Source of the DNA: Taiwanofungus camphoratus
Lineage: Eukaryota > Basidiomycota > Agaricomycetes > Polyporales > Taiwanofungaceae
NCBI GenBank assembly: GCA_003999685.1
Contig: CP021226.1
Span: 558,001 to 622,000 of the forward strand
Length of the DNA stretch: 64,000 bases
Reading direction: 5' to 3'
The notes under the pieces: model-generated
What the model saw: only the letters and a program-made list of their open reading frames with translations
Database searches by the model: none
Told to the model about the DNA's origin: nothing
Part shown: piece by piece, positions 11,633 to 24,820 of the stretch
Position numbering within the stretch: the stretch's first letter is position 1
How the letters are laid out: the number at the start of each line of letters is the position of its first letter
Position numbers and translations under genes: made by a program

Positions 11633-13972
11633 TCACGAAGCTTCCGCCCGCCGCGTCTCTCTAGCTATCGCCCTCTCGCGCCATCGACCTCCCTTCCACC
11701 ACACGAGCAGAATCAGTAGCTCAGATACGACGGTCAAACCTGCCCATATCGAATACAATCCACCATCTCCTATTGCGTCCTGGGCAAGACAAATGCGCAC
11801 ACCAAGACCGCAGTGGAATCATGAGTGTCATTCGGAGGGTGATAAAGAACGAATGGTGAGAATGTACTGTCTATAACGCACCTGGAGTGGAACAGCGACC
11901 TCTGTCGCGATAAAGGCGAACAAACCACGGAAGAAGCTGTTCGAAGCCACGGCTGACGAGGAGCGGCCAACGTTTGCGTCCACAATATACGCCAGTGTAC
12001 TTGAATATATACATCTGTTGGATCACGTGTAGTTAGAAACGACCAGGAACGAATCGAAGCCAGGATTTTGCAATGGGGGGGCTTACATCTGGAAGAAGCC
12101 GGCTAGGAATAACATAACGCATATTGCAGCCACGTTTACATGCCTCTCACAGATCCAACCGTAAGCAATGATGGAAGGCGGAAACCAGAGCATGGCCGCC
12201 ATGGTACTCTGCAAGCGCATCTAGTTCCGTACAAATGAAGCGTTAAGATGGTTACCGAAGAGGAGATACCACTGTACGCGTGCGTGCCTCCGGGTAGCTT
12301 TTGCCGCCATGCTTCGTTTTTAGTTGCCCAAAGACATAGTCAGAATAGCGTCCGCCGAGGACACTTCCGAGTAGACATCCTTGCAAGGATTATCAGTAAC
12401 GTGTCGTTCAAGACTGGAGGATACTACCAGGGACGCGCTGGTTCACTGCGCACCTACTCCGTACGCCAGGAGGACAAGTCCGATCTTGAGGGCGTCATAA
12501 TGGTATTCATTGGCGAGTGTTCGTGACGCCGTGTACGTGATACTGTAATTGAAAGCGAAGAGAAGACCTAACGTTTGATGCCGTCAAGACGAGTAGGCAG
12601 CCCAGGACGCTTATGACCGACCAGAGGCAAAGAGGATAGTAACGTTGTTTGCTCGCCGGAGAACATGGACTATTGGCCCAACCGGGTTGACATCCTTGAG
12701 CGACAGCTTCACTTCCTTGACCGGTTCGGCCGGGACGGCCTGGGACTCCAGGTCCCTCTCTACGACAGTAGCGGCAGCGGAGCCAACTGTGCCCTCCGCG
12801 TCTTTTTTCTTCTCTTCGCAACCATCGGTGCGTTGCCGGTGCAGCGCTGCGGCCTTCTTGGCCGCCTGCTGCTCTAGCAAGCGCTTCAGCGCGGTCTGGT
12901 ACGATAGGCTGCGCTCGCGGCGGAAGGTGTCCTTAAAGAACACGAACGCGACCACGCACAGACCAGTGAAAATGACTAAGAACCAGAAAGTCGCGCGCCA
13001 GTTGAAGCCCTGGGTCAGGACACCGCCGAGGATTGGCCCTAGTGAGGGACCCAGTAGGGGTGCACTGTGTGCGCGAGCGGGACCGAAGGCAGAAATGGAA
13101 GCGACGGAGAAGTGTAGGTGAGCACGAGATTCCTAAAGGGGTAGATAGGAACTGCGTACCAGTAGTATATGCCCATCATGGTTCCTCTCTCGGAGGGCTC
13201 ATATAAGTCTGCAAGCGTCGCAGCACCAATAGACATCACCGCACTCGATCTAACACATAATGCTACGTGAGTGGAGAATGACTGTACTCTGAGGTTGGAC
13301 GGGTACCCAGCAGCTTGCAGACACCGCATACCTATCAGGACGCTGATCGTCTTCGCGGTCGCTGCGACAATGCATCCCAGCATGCAGAGCGCGATCGACA
13401 CCAAGTACACTACCTGCTCAGCCGTAAGTCTCGCGAGCCACGCATCATCTTACAAATTCTTGCTCGCCTTTCGGCCCTGGATCTCACTTATCGCACTCCA
13501 GATCAGGGGGAAGCCTCCTTGAATCAGGATGAAGAGCGAGAGTGTCAGACTCAGCTGGCCGCTCGTTGCATGCAGATCGGATTCAATCTGGGATATGGCC
13601 GCTATGAATATAAATTTAGTTAGCTCAGCTTCACCTGCCGTTCCCCATAACTAATACATACGATTGTAGATGTTGGAGCCCAGACCTGCAATCATCGACG
13701 CGGCGGAAATCATGCCAACGATAGTAAACTGTGCGTTGTGCTATGCGAATCGCTGAGAATAACGGCCGTGGTGAATCAGCACGAACCTTGCGCCTCTTGG
13801 ACCACTTTCGCGGATCGTCGCTCACGAGCGCATGTTCAATGTCGAGCTTCGTTACGGTCGGGTTCGCTATCGCTACAGGAGCCGATTTCTCCTGGCCCGG
13901 GAGGTCAGTGCTCTGGTCGAGAGGCATTTGGTTAGGGCTCAAGGTCGTACTCTGGCCCTGTGCGATGACCAT
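11633..13972 (-). CDS. MFS drug:H+ antiporter, DHA1 type
   Basis: Plasma-membrane proton-coupled exporter of the 12-helix DHA1 family, whose members usually export drugs or metabolites. The gene starts at MVIAQGQS and is cut by about nine introns. A long soluble N-terminus ends in DDPRKWSKRRK, the usual fungal motif just before helix 1. Helix 1 carries GMISAASMIAGLGSNIYN. The loop after helix 2 has SEIQGRK, the counterpart of the family SEIYGRR. Helix 4 has RSSAVMSIGAATLADLYEP and helix 5 the antiporter motif PLLGPSLGPILGG. The central loop is long, Lys/Ala-rich and charged. The C-terminal half reads through short exons (YTASRTLANEYHYDALKIG, SSAVASNSFFRGLFAF) to a basic tail ending in EAS. 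All junctions checked keep the frame, so it looks intact. It is divergent from the phytochrome gene. Confidence 0.88.
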
Positions 13973-15404
13973 GCTGGGCTTAAGAGCGTTCTGAGTGTCC
14001 TCGTGGGGGTCGTAAAGTCGTGCGGGGGACGTAAGAAAGGTGAGGGGAAACGCTAGAGTACACCCTGTGATGAGTCGAGCCGGCTTCTCTACATACTCCG
14101 TCACGGTACGCCGTAGCGGCACAACCACCTATGATAACGGTGGGACAGAAGTATGTATACTTACAGTCAGGCGTCTGGCGACCCTGCGGCATGTCTCATT
14201 CGGAATGTCTCGGCCGATTTCTGCATCTCGAGACTCGAGGACCAGGGTATGATTCAGTAACCCCTGCGCATAGTTCAAATTGGCATAATGTGATATACTG
14301 ACCGTTTTCATTGACAACATGAGCTACTTTTCATCTACTTACGTCCTCGCATCATGTACTGGGCATGGCGGAAGATTCTCTCAGCCAGAAATTTGAAGTG
14401 ATATGATATACTTACCGTGGTAGTAAACGAGCCGGGAAGCGCCCACGGACACTCCGGTCCGGCTTTCCGAGTACGGTGCTGCAGTGCTGCTATAAGTATT
14501 GCAGGTTTCCTGGACCTCCTTCTCACTAGGATTCCTTGCTGTTTTACTCAAGGTTCGCAGTAATGATGTTGGGGACGATACTAGACGCGTTTCCCGCACA
14601 GAGCTTATACTCATTCTAAGATCCGCGGTTACATGTCAAAACATGACCCCTTCTTGATCTTGCTCAGCGTCGACGAATGAAGGTGGGGCTGCTCACAGCA
14701 AGGTCTCGATGGCGCATTTAGGATAAACAGTCCCGCAACAGGAGAGAGTGTAGCATGATCGTCGGTCAGGATGAGTTTTGACACTTTGAAGTTTTTCCGA
14801 GACTGTTTTCCACCTGCACGATGCCGCAGCCTCTAGTCAACTTACACCGTAACGCCTACTCGGCGAGTCTGCCAGTATGTACGGATCATACGTGGCTATT
14901 GCAACGTTATGATACATGATTCGAGTCTTACGGAAGGGATGCGGCCTTGCGAGGCATTTGCCTTTTCCAATTTTGTTCTCATCTGTGACTGAACGACAGG
15001 AAGGTTTGAGGTCAGCAGACACTGAGAAGAGGAGCAACTCTATCGATTGCCGTAAGTAGCGTCATAGCAATCAAAACAGTGGATCCTGTCCGGTTTGCTC
15101 CAAATGTGTCAATGATTGATACTTATGGCTGCGACGGTCGAAGTAAGAAGTAGGAAGAACGCTCCTGCTAGTAGCAGCCCGTCAACAGTGAGCCCGACTT
15201 AGTACTTGCCGTCAACCTGAAGCTCGACGGCATTGAGCGGCTTCCCTGTGACAGATTCCGGTCAAATTTCCTCAAACGATCTCGGAGCTGTATATCTTGC
15301 CATATATAGTAAAAGCCGTAGGTGCATAAGGCCGTTTTCGATTATCCTCTACCGAACCGCGACCAGAGTTTTATGGTTTACCTCTCACCACCACCAGATA
15401 GCTG
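13973..15404. promoter_or_regulatory. Divergent intergenic region between MFS exporter and phytochrome
   Basis: About 1.4 kb separating two diverging start codons, so it should hold the promoters of both genes. A TATA-like tatatag lies 96 bp before the phytochrome ATG. The short frames on both strands do not connect to either gene and resemble no protein. Confidence 0.5.
15303..15309 (+). promoter_or_regulatory. TATA-like box of the phytochrome gene
   Basis: tatatag 96 bp upstream of the chosen ATG at 15405, a plausible core-promoter distance for a fungal gene. Position and sequence are the only evidence. Confidence 0.4.
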
Positions 15405-18400
15405 ATGTCCAGCAAAGACCATGCCAAACCACTGAACGATACGGAGCATACGTCCCCGCAGGTTTCCCCGAGTGCCTCGGCTGCTTCGTATGTATATCCG
15501 GTGCGATCCCTCCTCAGCGGAATACGACCTGCTGCTGGTGGTCAGGGGACGCTGCCTGGGTATGCAGGTGAGCTCCTATCTTGCGTTGATCTCTCCGTTT
15601 TGACTTATAGTCTCTATCAGATGAACTCCAGAAGGCGGTGGTCACAGCGGAACATAGACAGGAGATAGGCAGAGCCCTTTCTGAACACGAGACGATCAGC
15701 GGTCAAGCGAGTCTACAACGTCCGATGGACAATGAGGACGCGTCCAGGGCTTCAACTGCCGTGTCCCACGCCTTGACCTCATCTCTGTCGACTCAGGCGG
15801 AGTCTAGTCCAGAAAGCGACGTGCACACACGCCATGCAAAACGCAAACATAGAGCGCCTAATTTCCGAGACTTCCCTGAAGGAGAGGATCCTAAGTCGCC
15901 AAGATACTTCTCGACCGCGCGGGGCAACTACTTTCCCCATCTCGAATCTCCTCCAGACACCTCAGACATGCCCTTCACAAGTGGGCCCACGGGCGAACTC
16001 GTGCTGTACGATACCGCGGAAGACGACGAGGGCGACGAGGACACATATGACTACGACCCGCGCCATCCAGCACAGTTCTCCGAGGTCGCAGCCGAAGCGT
16101 TTACGACCCCTGCCTCCGTCGATGCGTTGGGTCCCCTGGCCGCTGGTGACCTTCACGACCCGCACGCGCCCCCGCCCTCGCACTTCTCCCATTCCGGCAT
16201 CGTTCATCTCGGGCCTGTCGAGAATTCGTCCGCGCCTGCCTCGCTCTACTCCCAGTCGCATTCGCAGTCACGCGACTCGCGGGGCCGCACCTCACGCTCA
16301 GACAGCGCGTCGGTCACATCGCACAGGCAATCGCCCGAATCATCTGCGCTGGGTGAGCTCGACGTTGTCCACCTCCCGTCGACGCAGGGATCGCGCCCAT
16401 CTTCGCTGCGTGCGATGTCCAACTCTGCCACAGGCTCAGGCAGCAGCTTGACGAGCTCATCGGGTTCGGAGGGCCCGCATATCACGTTCAGGTACCAACA
16501 CATTGAGGACGACAACGGGCACCATCTGATATTAGGGAGAGAAGGGAAGCTCACGAAATGCGAGGATGAGGTATGTTCTGCGAACGTACATATTGGACAT
16601 GTCTCATGGGACGTCCGCAGCCCATACGAACTCCCGGTGCTGTGCAAGGCTTTGGTATATTAATCGCGGTAGAAGAGGACGACACTACCGGCAATTTGGT
16701 CGTGCGCCAGGTCTCAGAAGTAATAGATGTCATTCACTTGACTGTTGACACGTACTAAGCCCTGTGTACCTTCATCTAGAACTCCACAGAACTACTAGGC
16801 CTCTCCCCTAAATATCTGTTTTCCCTTGATTGTTTTAGTCAGACACTTCCGGACCAACAAGCGGACGTCCTTTTCGACAACATTCAATATCTTAGCGACA
16901 CCTCACCGGAAGAACAGACTGAGAACCTGCACGTATTCACTCTGAGCGGCTGGGGCCAGCCTCAGACAGCCCTGCTGGAAGATATGTCAAGTGACATACA
17001 GAGACGGCGTTTTTGGACCTGCTGGGTTGCTGCACATCGCCCGCAAATAACTGCCCCTGCGAACCTGGCTGGGAATGGAGAAGCACCGGGTAATGGTAGC
17101 AGACAGTCAACCAGCAGTTTGATCATTCTGGAGTTCGAGCTGGAGCGAGATACGTTCAACCCTCTGTACCCTCCTCCGAACCTGGACGACGTGTCGTCCT
17201 TCCGCTCGGGCGTGTCTTCTCCATCCGACGGCTCCGGCTCGTTATCCAATAGCTCCGGACGCACCCTCGTCTCGACGAGCTCTGAAGACCATGACATACT
17301 TGTTACCCCGGACGACTCTTCCCCAAGTTTGGTCAATAGCGATCCCTCCGTAGCCGTCTCCTCGCCGAGTCTCGTGAGTAGCGATAATTCGGGCGGCGCA
17401 CTCAGCGTCTTGCGCACTTCTTCCTCGCGCTCTTCCCAGGAGGGCTCGTCACTTAGCTCACCCGGTCCGGACGACTGGATGCCCAGCTCAGAGGAGATTC
17501 TTGAAAGCACAACAAGCCGATCAAAGCCGCTCCCTGCGCTGGAACGTCTTCGCAGAACTCGGGGAGGCGTCGCCGACACGCCTTCTTCGCCAGGCTCCTA
17601 CTTCGAAAGAGGGATGTCGCGCCCTCGCCGTGGTGCTTCTCGGAGACGGCGTGGTACGGCCCCTGTGGGCATGATGGACGTGTTCGCGGTCATGGCGCAG
17701 ATCAACGAGCAGCTCGGCGCGGCGCCGGACCTGGAGACGTTCCTGAAAGTCGTGGCAGGCGTCATCAAGGACTTGACACAGTTCCATCGCGTATTGGTCT
17801 ATCAATTCGACGAAGTCTGGAATGGACAGGTCGTCGCGGAACTGGTGGATTGGAACCAGACGCATGACCTGTATAGGGGGCTGCACTTTCCTGCGACTGA
17901 TATTCCGGCGCAGGTGAGTCCTGCCAGTTGTTTACCATTCAGCGGTATATTCAGAAGATGTCCAGGCTCGTAACTTGTATGCGCTAAGTAAGTTCTCTTG
18001 TTGACACATTCGTACATGCATTAATATTCTTGTATATAGACAAGGTCCGTCTTCTGTACGACCGGGGGCTACCGACCGCGCGCCTTGTGGTCAGAAGCAA
18101 AAAGGATCTCGAGACCCCACTTGTGCGTAGTCGTCACTGAGTGTTGTGTGTACAGTTGCTTATCATATTCATAGGATATGACCCATTGCTACCTTCGCGC
18201 TATGAGTCCAATTCACCTAAAATGTTTGTAGCCATTACGTTTACGTGCAGTCGTATTCATATGCTTTCTCTAGATCTCGATAACATGGGTGTGCGAGCGT
18301 CCATGTCTGTGGTGAGTATCTAGATTCGAAACAAGTACGGTTTGCTCATATCGATACTGTAGTCCATCATCGCCTTCGGTTCCTTGTGGGGACTGGTGGC

Positions 18401-21275
18401 ATGTCATTCCTACGGACCACACGGCATGCGTGTTTCATTTCCCGTGCGTCAAATGCTACGGCTTTTGAGCCAATCCATCTCTCGCAACATCGAACGTCTC
18501 AGCTATGCTCAGCGACTGCACACTCGCAAACTGGTACCTTGCGGTTGTCTACTCCCGGAGAAGCATTCATTCACGCCTGTGTGTTCCAGATCAATACAAT
18601 GCCATCAGATCAATATCCTTCTGGGTATATTGTCTCAAATGCTGATGATCTGTTGGGTCTCTTCGACGCAGATTATGGCGTCCTTGTCATCGGCGAGGGC
18701 GCTAAGATTCTTGGTCCAAATCAGCATGGCCAGGAGATCCTCCTAGTGGCGGAATACTTGCGCCTGAAGCAGTTCGAGTAAGTCATGTGACCTCCCTTCG
18801 TACACAAGTGGAGACGTTGATGCCTGTATTAGCACTATTCAAGTCTCGCAAGCCGTCACACATGATTATCCTGATCTTCGGCTTAATGCTGGTTTAGAAA
18901 TCATCGCAGGGCTGCTATATGTCCCACTGTCTGCTGGAGGAAGAGACTTTATCGCCTTTTTACGCAAAGGCCAGCCACGCCAGGTCCACTGGGCGGGCAG
19001 GCCATACAAGGAAGGCGAACAAATGGGTCTCTTGGAACCACGTACTTCCTTCAGAGTCTGGTCAGAGGTTGTTGCCGGGCGATGCCGCGCATGGGCCGAC
19101 GAGCATCTCGAAACCGCTGGTGTGTTGGCGCTGGTGTATGGAAAGGTTAGTTCTAGTTGTATGCGAGCGTGAATGTCCTCATGTGGATGATCGGTGTACA
19201 GTTCATAGAAGTCTGGAGGCAGAAAGAAAATGCTCTGCAGACCACCAAACTTACGAATATCCTACTGTCCAACGCTAGCCACGAAGGTAAGCCTATATTT
19301 CATCATGTGTTAAACCCATAAATTTCATGTGGCCCTTCAATACAGTTCGTACTCCGTTGAATCATATAATTAAGTATGTGGATGGGAACGCTCCTTTGGT
19401 ATACTGTCGGTGTTCATCACTAACATACACAGCTATTTGGAATTGGCGCTCAATGGGTCCCTTGATTTGGAAACGAGAGGAAATTTGGAACAGTCACATG
19501 CCGCTTCCAAGGCGCGCCGTTCTCATTTAAGGCATTATCGATTATAACTGACAACCTCTATAGAGTCTTTTGTTCACTATCAATGACTTACTGGTACGTG
19601 TAATTAATGCACCACAGGTATTGGAGCTGGAGCACGTGTCATCTATTCGCCATATGCAGGACCTCACTCGACTTGAGACTGGAAATGAGACATCATTCAA
19701 TGAATCATTCGATCTGTCTAAGGCTATCGAAGAAGCCACTCTTCTTTACAGGAACGAGGCGTCCCGGAGGAGACTTGGATTCAAATTAGAACTGTCTAGG
19801 TGTCCCCGAATGGTCGTGGGGGACTCTCGGAAGATACGGACTGTAGTTGCGAATTTGACCGCAAACGCCCGTACGTTTTCTTTGTACGCTGTATCTGTTG
19901 TTTTACTTAATCAGGATCATTCAGTGAAATATACAACTCAAGGATCTATTTCTGTGCAATGCCTTGCCTTTGAAGAGCCTCCGGGTCTTCGAACTGCCGA
20001 AAACATTGCGGTGGAAATTATCGTATCGGACACGGGATGCGGTATTGCTGGCGATAAATTAGAGAGCATATTCAGAGAATTTGAGCAGGTTGAAAGCTCT
20101 TGCACAAGGACGCGCTCTCAGGGTCTCGGTGAGACGATCACGTATCAGTTAGCAGCATGTGGTTTCTGACATCGCACATCAGGTTTGGGACTGGCCGTTG
20201 TTGCACGCATAGTGGAACAGCTGGGAGGACAACTACGCGTTGATTCAAAAATCGATGAAGGCAGTCGGTTCTCATGCCTCATACCGTTTGCGACAGAGGC
20301 AGACAGCACTCGCCTCGTTTCCGTTTCTTCAACGCCTTCGTCGTTACGTTCTTCGCCATTGCGATCCCGAACGAATAGCAATGGATCGCGAGACAGCGAG
20401 ATTGATCATCTGGTGGACGCCCTCTCAGCGAATCACATGGGCGACCAACATGTAACCACTCAAAGTTACCCAGGAGCCACCGACACCATTGAGCAATTCG
20501 AGGGGGGCCAAAATTGTATTACTGACTTAGATACTTCCAAGAAATCCTTACAAGACCATGGTTTTGATCGAGTCATAGCGTCTACCAAGAAATCCGGCCG
20601 ATCCAAGGTATCGCCACCATGCAAATACATAACGAGTGATTCTGGTGGCTTGATCGACGACTTCGCGATCACAAAACTGCGAATATTAATTGTCGAAGTA
20701 CGCCCTGTGTTATCGAGGATGTTGTGAATGATTGACTGTTTTTCAGGATAATGATATCAATCGGATGATTCTTTCTAAGCGTCTGGCTTTGGATGGGCAT
20801 GACGTTGTCAACACAACAAACGGCTTAGAGGGAGTCGAGATGTTGGAGTCAGATTGGAATTTTGACCTTGTTCTCATGGACATCCAGTAGGTGTACATCA
20901 CCATCAAGGTTACGTTAGTTGATTGATCACGTCATCAGAATGCCGTTGCTGAACGGGTTCGAGGCCACTGAGCGCATTCGAGCTCTGGAACGCAAATGGC
21001 AAAATAACTCTCAACGACTTTCCCACGAACTCAATGGACGAATACCGATTTTTGCAGTGTCTGCATCCCTCTTCGAGAATCAGCGTGAACATTTATACAG
21101 CCTAGGACTCGATGGCTGGATCACGAAACCCATCGACTTCAAGCGATTAAGAGTTCTACTCAAGGGCGTCACCGAAAAGGCGCAGCGAGACAAGGACGTC
21201 TATCAACCAGGCTGTAACTGGGAAATTGGCGGTTGGTTGAAGAAGGTCCACAATGTCCACGAAAGATTCCTGTAA
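15405..21275 (+). CDS. phy: Fungal phytochrome, hybrid histidine kinase
   Basis: Red/far-red light receptor with a sensor-kinase output and a fused receiver, homologous to Aspergillus FphA. First exons are 15405-15567, 15621-16570, 16621-16719 and 16780-17913. A disordered N-terminus of about 360 residues leads to KCEDE, whose Cys (about residue 368) sits where fungal phytochromes attach bilin. Next come PAS (PIRTPGAVQGFGILIA), a Ser-rich insert of about 150 residues, GAF (PATDIPAQ, then RNLYALNKVRLLYDRGLP), and PHY (PRTSFRVWSEVV, AWADEHLETAGVLALVYGK). The kinase has the H box (NASHEVRTPLNHII), N box (VANLTANAVKYTT) and G boxes (DTGCGIAGDKLE, GLGLGLAVV). The receiver has LRILIVEDNDINR, the phosphoacceptor Asp in LVLMDIQMP and a Lys in WITKPIDF. 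It ends in HERFL. Every key residue is present, so it looks functional. Confidence 0.93.
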
Positions 21276-22583
21276 CTGTATGGCGCGTTTCCGGGTTTCT
21301 ATGTTCAGGACTCGCTTGTCCACATCTGTCTATCCAACACTCTCTTCTAGTCTCTGCGAATTCGCCGATCCGTTCAACGTCAACATACCATTCTGTATTA
21401 CCAGTAGCATTTTGATCTTCGGGTATTACCTCTTGTAGCCAGTACGCAGAAACACACGAGTGCCTGCGACCGTGGTCCTATTATATACATTGCCTACATT
21501 GTAGCCACTTCATCTTTGCAAAACTAAAGTTCTCATATTCTCTGCGAGAGCACCCGACGATCGATACTTAGAAACTGCAAAACATGGCTAGATCCTTTCG
21601 TCATGTACCTACGTGAGGACAAATTATCAGACTAATGAGGCACTGCACTACCGAGTCAGCTGACAGTTGCATGACAGGACAAGCACAAGTTAGCAAATTG
21701 CGACTGTCCTGCAAGGATTCACAGCAAAGAACGTCTAGCAGTGCCAATGTTTGACAGTTACCTGACTTGATTTGTCATCCATTCAAATGTCCTTCGATGT
21801 TTATCAAAGTCAATGACATCTCCATGGGGTCGCCCATATGACATGCATTATATAAGTATAGATAGGCACATCACAAACCTCACCTCAGAAAGCAGCCAAG
21901 AACCCGACAAACGGTTCTTCTACGCGCACAAGCCGTGCTAAGGATTAATACAAGAATTCGAAGCTGATATTTGGCGTCAGAAGTATTTACAGGAGGCCGA
22001 TTCGTCGCTGTCCAGCTCTTTGAGTCTGATAGATGAGCTCGTCGGTAGGTGTTAAAACCTAATGTCCGAACCACCCTCCGGAAAATTCGACGGTTTGGAA
22101 AGTAACACATCAATGTTGTCAGCCAATTCTTGTGCTCAATCAAAGTTCGCACTGAACAAGTAACGGCAAACGTTGAAAATAGCTGATGTGGAGGTACTTA
22201 CCCCTTACCTTGGATTACAAATCCTTCATATACGTGACAATGGAGGCGGCGCGCTCTTATGGGTACAATCGAGATACAAAGTTAGGAAATTTATTGTTGC
22301 TTTTCAGCTTACTGTTAAGGAGACGTCACCTCGATCTCCTGAAGTTTAGTTCCGAAAGTGAAATGGCATAGATCTAAGTGGGCCCATCATGATACGATCA
22401 GCCTTGCTAAATGCGTAAGCACCAGCGCTAGGTAGGCCTAGCTCAAACTAGACAGCCTCTGTATAGTACACAAAGTATTTCAGACATCTACATCTGATGT
22501 CTGAGAAGTTTGTCATATGAGTACAAAGGACAAAGAGGATACCCGTAGGTTCTCACCTTGACGAGGAAAGTAGAAAATCGATT
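21276..22583. other. Convergent intergenic space
   Basis: 1.3 kb between the ends of the phytochrome gene (+) and the O-methyltransferase gene (-). It includes their 3' UTRs. No additional gene, RNA or repeat is visible. Confidence 0.45.
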
Positions 22584-24230
22584 TTAAGTTTCAGTGGATG
22601 TAGCCAAGTCTTTGGACAGCATCATCTCTGTGACGTGAACTGAGGATCGGCACTCCCAAATGCATGTGACCTCTAATCCCGCACGTTCCGCTAGTGCGCG
22701 CAGCTCATTCGGCGTACGCTCTGCACCATTGAACACGCCCATCATGGCGAGACCAAGGTGGTGTGCGTAACGCGCGAAAGTCCCGTAGTTGGCTAGAAGC
22801 GGATATGGCGCCGATGCTATCTCAGGACAGCCCAGAGTCGTATTCATTACTTCGCCTATAATCAATACGCGCGAGTGCGGACTGAGCACTGAGCGGATGG
22901 CACGGAGGATGTCGACGCAGCGCTCGTCTCCCCAGTCATGCCTGATGATGTGATAACGGTGAGCCTTTTCGATGGGCAGAGTGCGGTATAAACTAACAGT
23001 ATATATCGCAGAATGTATGCATCGGCACCTTTGATAGGGTTCTCCTTGAAGAAGTCATGCGGTATCAACTGCACGCGGCCCTTCTCGAGTGCGTCAGGTT
23101 GTTCTCGCTTCCAGAATGACCTGGCTTGGTCTATTATTTGAGCGCGATCCTGTACAACAAGCTTCATGCTCGGAAACATTGTGCACAAATCGAAACTCAT
23201 TCCACCTTGCCAAAGAGTGTAAGAAGAGGGCAGTGGTCCTTGCAGATGCGTCTTACCGACTCCCCCACCGATGTCGACAACTACGCCAGAACGTAAGGAT
23301 TGCCAAGGGAAATCTTACCAACAACAATATAAGTACGAGACTGGAATTAAGACAACCTACATACCATAATAGACGGACGTTGCTTGTGCGCGCCCTTGGC
23401 CAACGAATCCCTTACTGACCATCTCAAGCTCCGGTCTTGTTTGCCTGCCATAAGGTAATTTGATTCCGCTCTCGAGCCAGTCCCAGAAGGACAGCTCCGT
23501 CCCAAAGGCTTCTTGGAATGCAGTGCAGGTTGCGTCGTCCGAATAGCATTTGGCGGGGTTGCGGAGAATATCAGGCAGTTTGTCGTTTGCAGTATAAATA
23601 AGAGATCTTTAAGTGTGAAAAATCAATTAGGATACTCTAGCTGTACAGGTGTGGATGGGTATCGAAATGCTGACAGAATACGAATGAATGCTTTCAGCGC
23701 TTCATTTTGTACGAGACAGGCGCTAGTATCGTTGTTGACAAAGTGGCCATCTTGAACTTCGGAGAAGATATGAATTGAGCAAAGCATACGCATGATTCTC
23801 CCTGGGAGACCGTCAGCCGTATAATCTGAAAACTCATGCTTTACACACCTAACTTTTGCGGGTGAATCTCAAGAGCGTTGCTCAAGTCGCCTATGGAAAC
23901 GCCTATCTTTTGGTCACCTTCTGCCAGGTGTTCCGCGACATTGTGTTCTACGACGATGTGCAACGCACGAGCCTCTGAAAACTGTGCTGCTATTTCTATT
24001 AGGCGATCCTCTGGCGGCTGAACCAGCTCGGTGAACGCGCCGCAAGCGGCCATGATAGTACGTCGCGCATTATACTGCTCGGAAGATGGAATCCCATTGT
24101 TCTGATTGCTTTTATTGCTGTCAGTAGCAAGAGCGTCCGCCTGGTCCCACTCTTTCACCACGGTCTGGACGGCCTGGTTAAGAAGCTCGAGAAGCGCAAG
24201 CAACTTGGCTGAACGAGAAGAGCTTGACAT
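22584..24230 (-). CDS. SAM-dependent O-methyltransferase (COMT type)
   Basis: Class I methyltransferase of the plant-COMT/fungal family that methylates hydroxyl groups of small molecules. Translation starts at MSSSSRSAKLL, since the frame upstream of it lacks family features. Several introns divide it. An N-terminal dimerisation and winged-helix region runs from about residue 60 (ELVQPPEDRLIEIAAQF) through a DNA-binding-like fold (LSNALEIHPQKLG, RIMRMLCSIHIF) to ELSFWDWLE. The SAM-binding glycine loop is VVDIGGGVG. The acidic ribose-binding region is KLVVQDRAQII. RYILHDWGDE carries the catalytic-base His, created across an intron ending in CAG. The C-terminus ends in DLATSTET. It looks intact. 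Its substrate is unknown, and the neighbouring genes do not show a pathway. It diverges from IWR1. Confidence 0.87.
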
Positions 24231-24820
24231 TTGAGAAAGCGGGTGAGCTCTTCGTTTTGACGGGCGACCGCGATGCCTTATACACCCTCGGATCTGACGC
24301 GGGCCGGGTCTCGTTCTGCAATTCTCTTCTGGTAATGACCCGGGCCCGTGTCCCGCCAAATACCCACACTTCATTACCCTGGTCCCCGGAAGTGTTCGAA
24401 CACCAAAAAGCAATGTTATGAACAATGTAAAACTCAGATGACAAGGAATCCGAACTTGAATCGATGCGGGCATGAACGTCTCCTTTCCGCATGCTGAAGC
24501 CATACCCACCAAGAGTGTCAATGAGATGTCGGCAGCATGTGTCTGCTGACCACACATGAGAGATAAACCACGGTCCATACTGCTTCCCTATCGTGCACGG
24601 ACTAGGCCGTCCTAGATGGTATACTATAGATCAGAAAGAACATCGACCTTTCAAGAAAGAAGCGTTGACGAACAAAGTCGAATGGCGTGACGAGTTGAGC
24701 CCTTCATCGTGACCGCGTCGAGCATGTGATTGGCGCGTGCTTTCTCCGATTCTCGAACTTACTTAATCTGCGGCAAACAACGTCTGCATATCGACATCGA
24801 CTTTCTACGACGACCGCATC
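24231..24820. promoter_or_regulatory. Divergent promoter region, O-methyltransferase / IWR1
   Basis: 590 bp between two diverging ATGs, presumably the promoters and 5' UTRs of both genes. No clear TATA box lies at a fixed distance from the IWR1 start, as is common for housekeeping genes. An open frame on the minus strand continues into this region but is not part of the methyltransferase family. Confidence 0.4.

Noticed and set aside
14335-14614. Minus-strand frames between the exporter and phytochrome genes
   Set aside because: They do not splice into the exporter, whose own ATG and N-terminus are complete, and they show no domain.
24231-24578. N-terminal extension of the O-methyltransferase frame
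   Set aside because: The frame is open upstream of the chosen start, but the sequence has no family resemblance and the MSSSSRSAKLL start gives the expected length.
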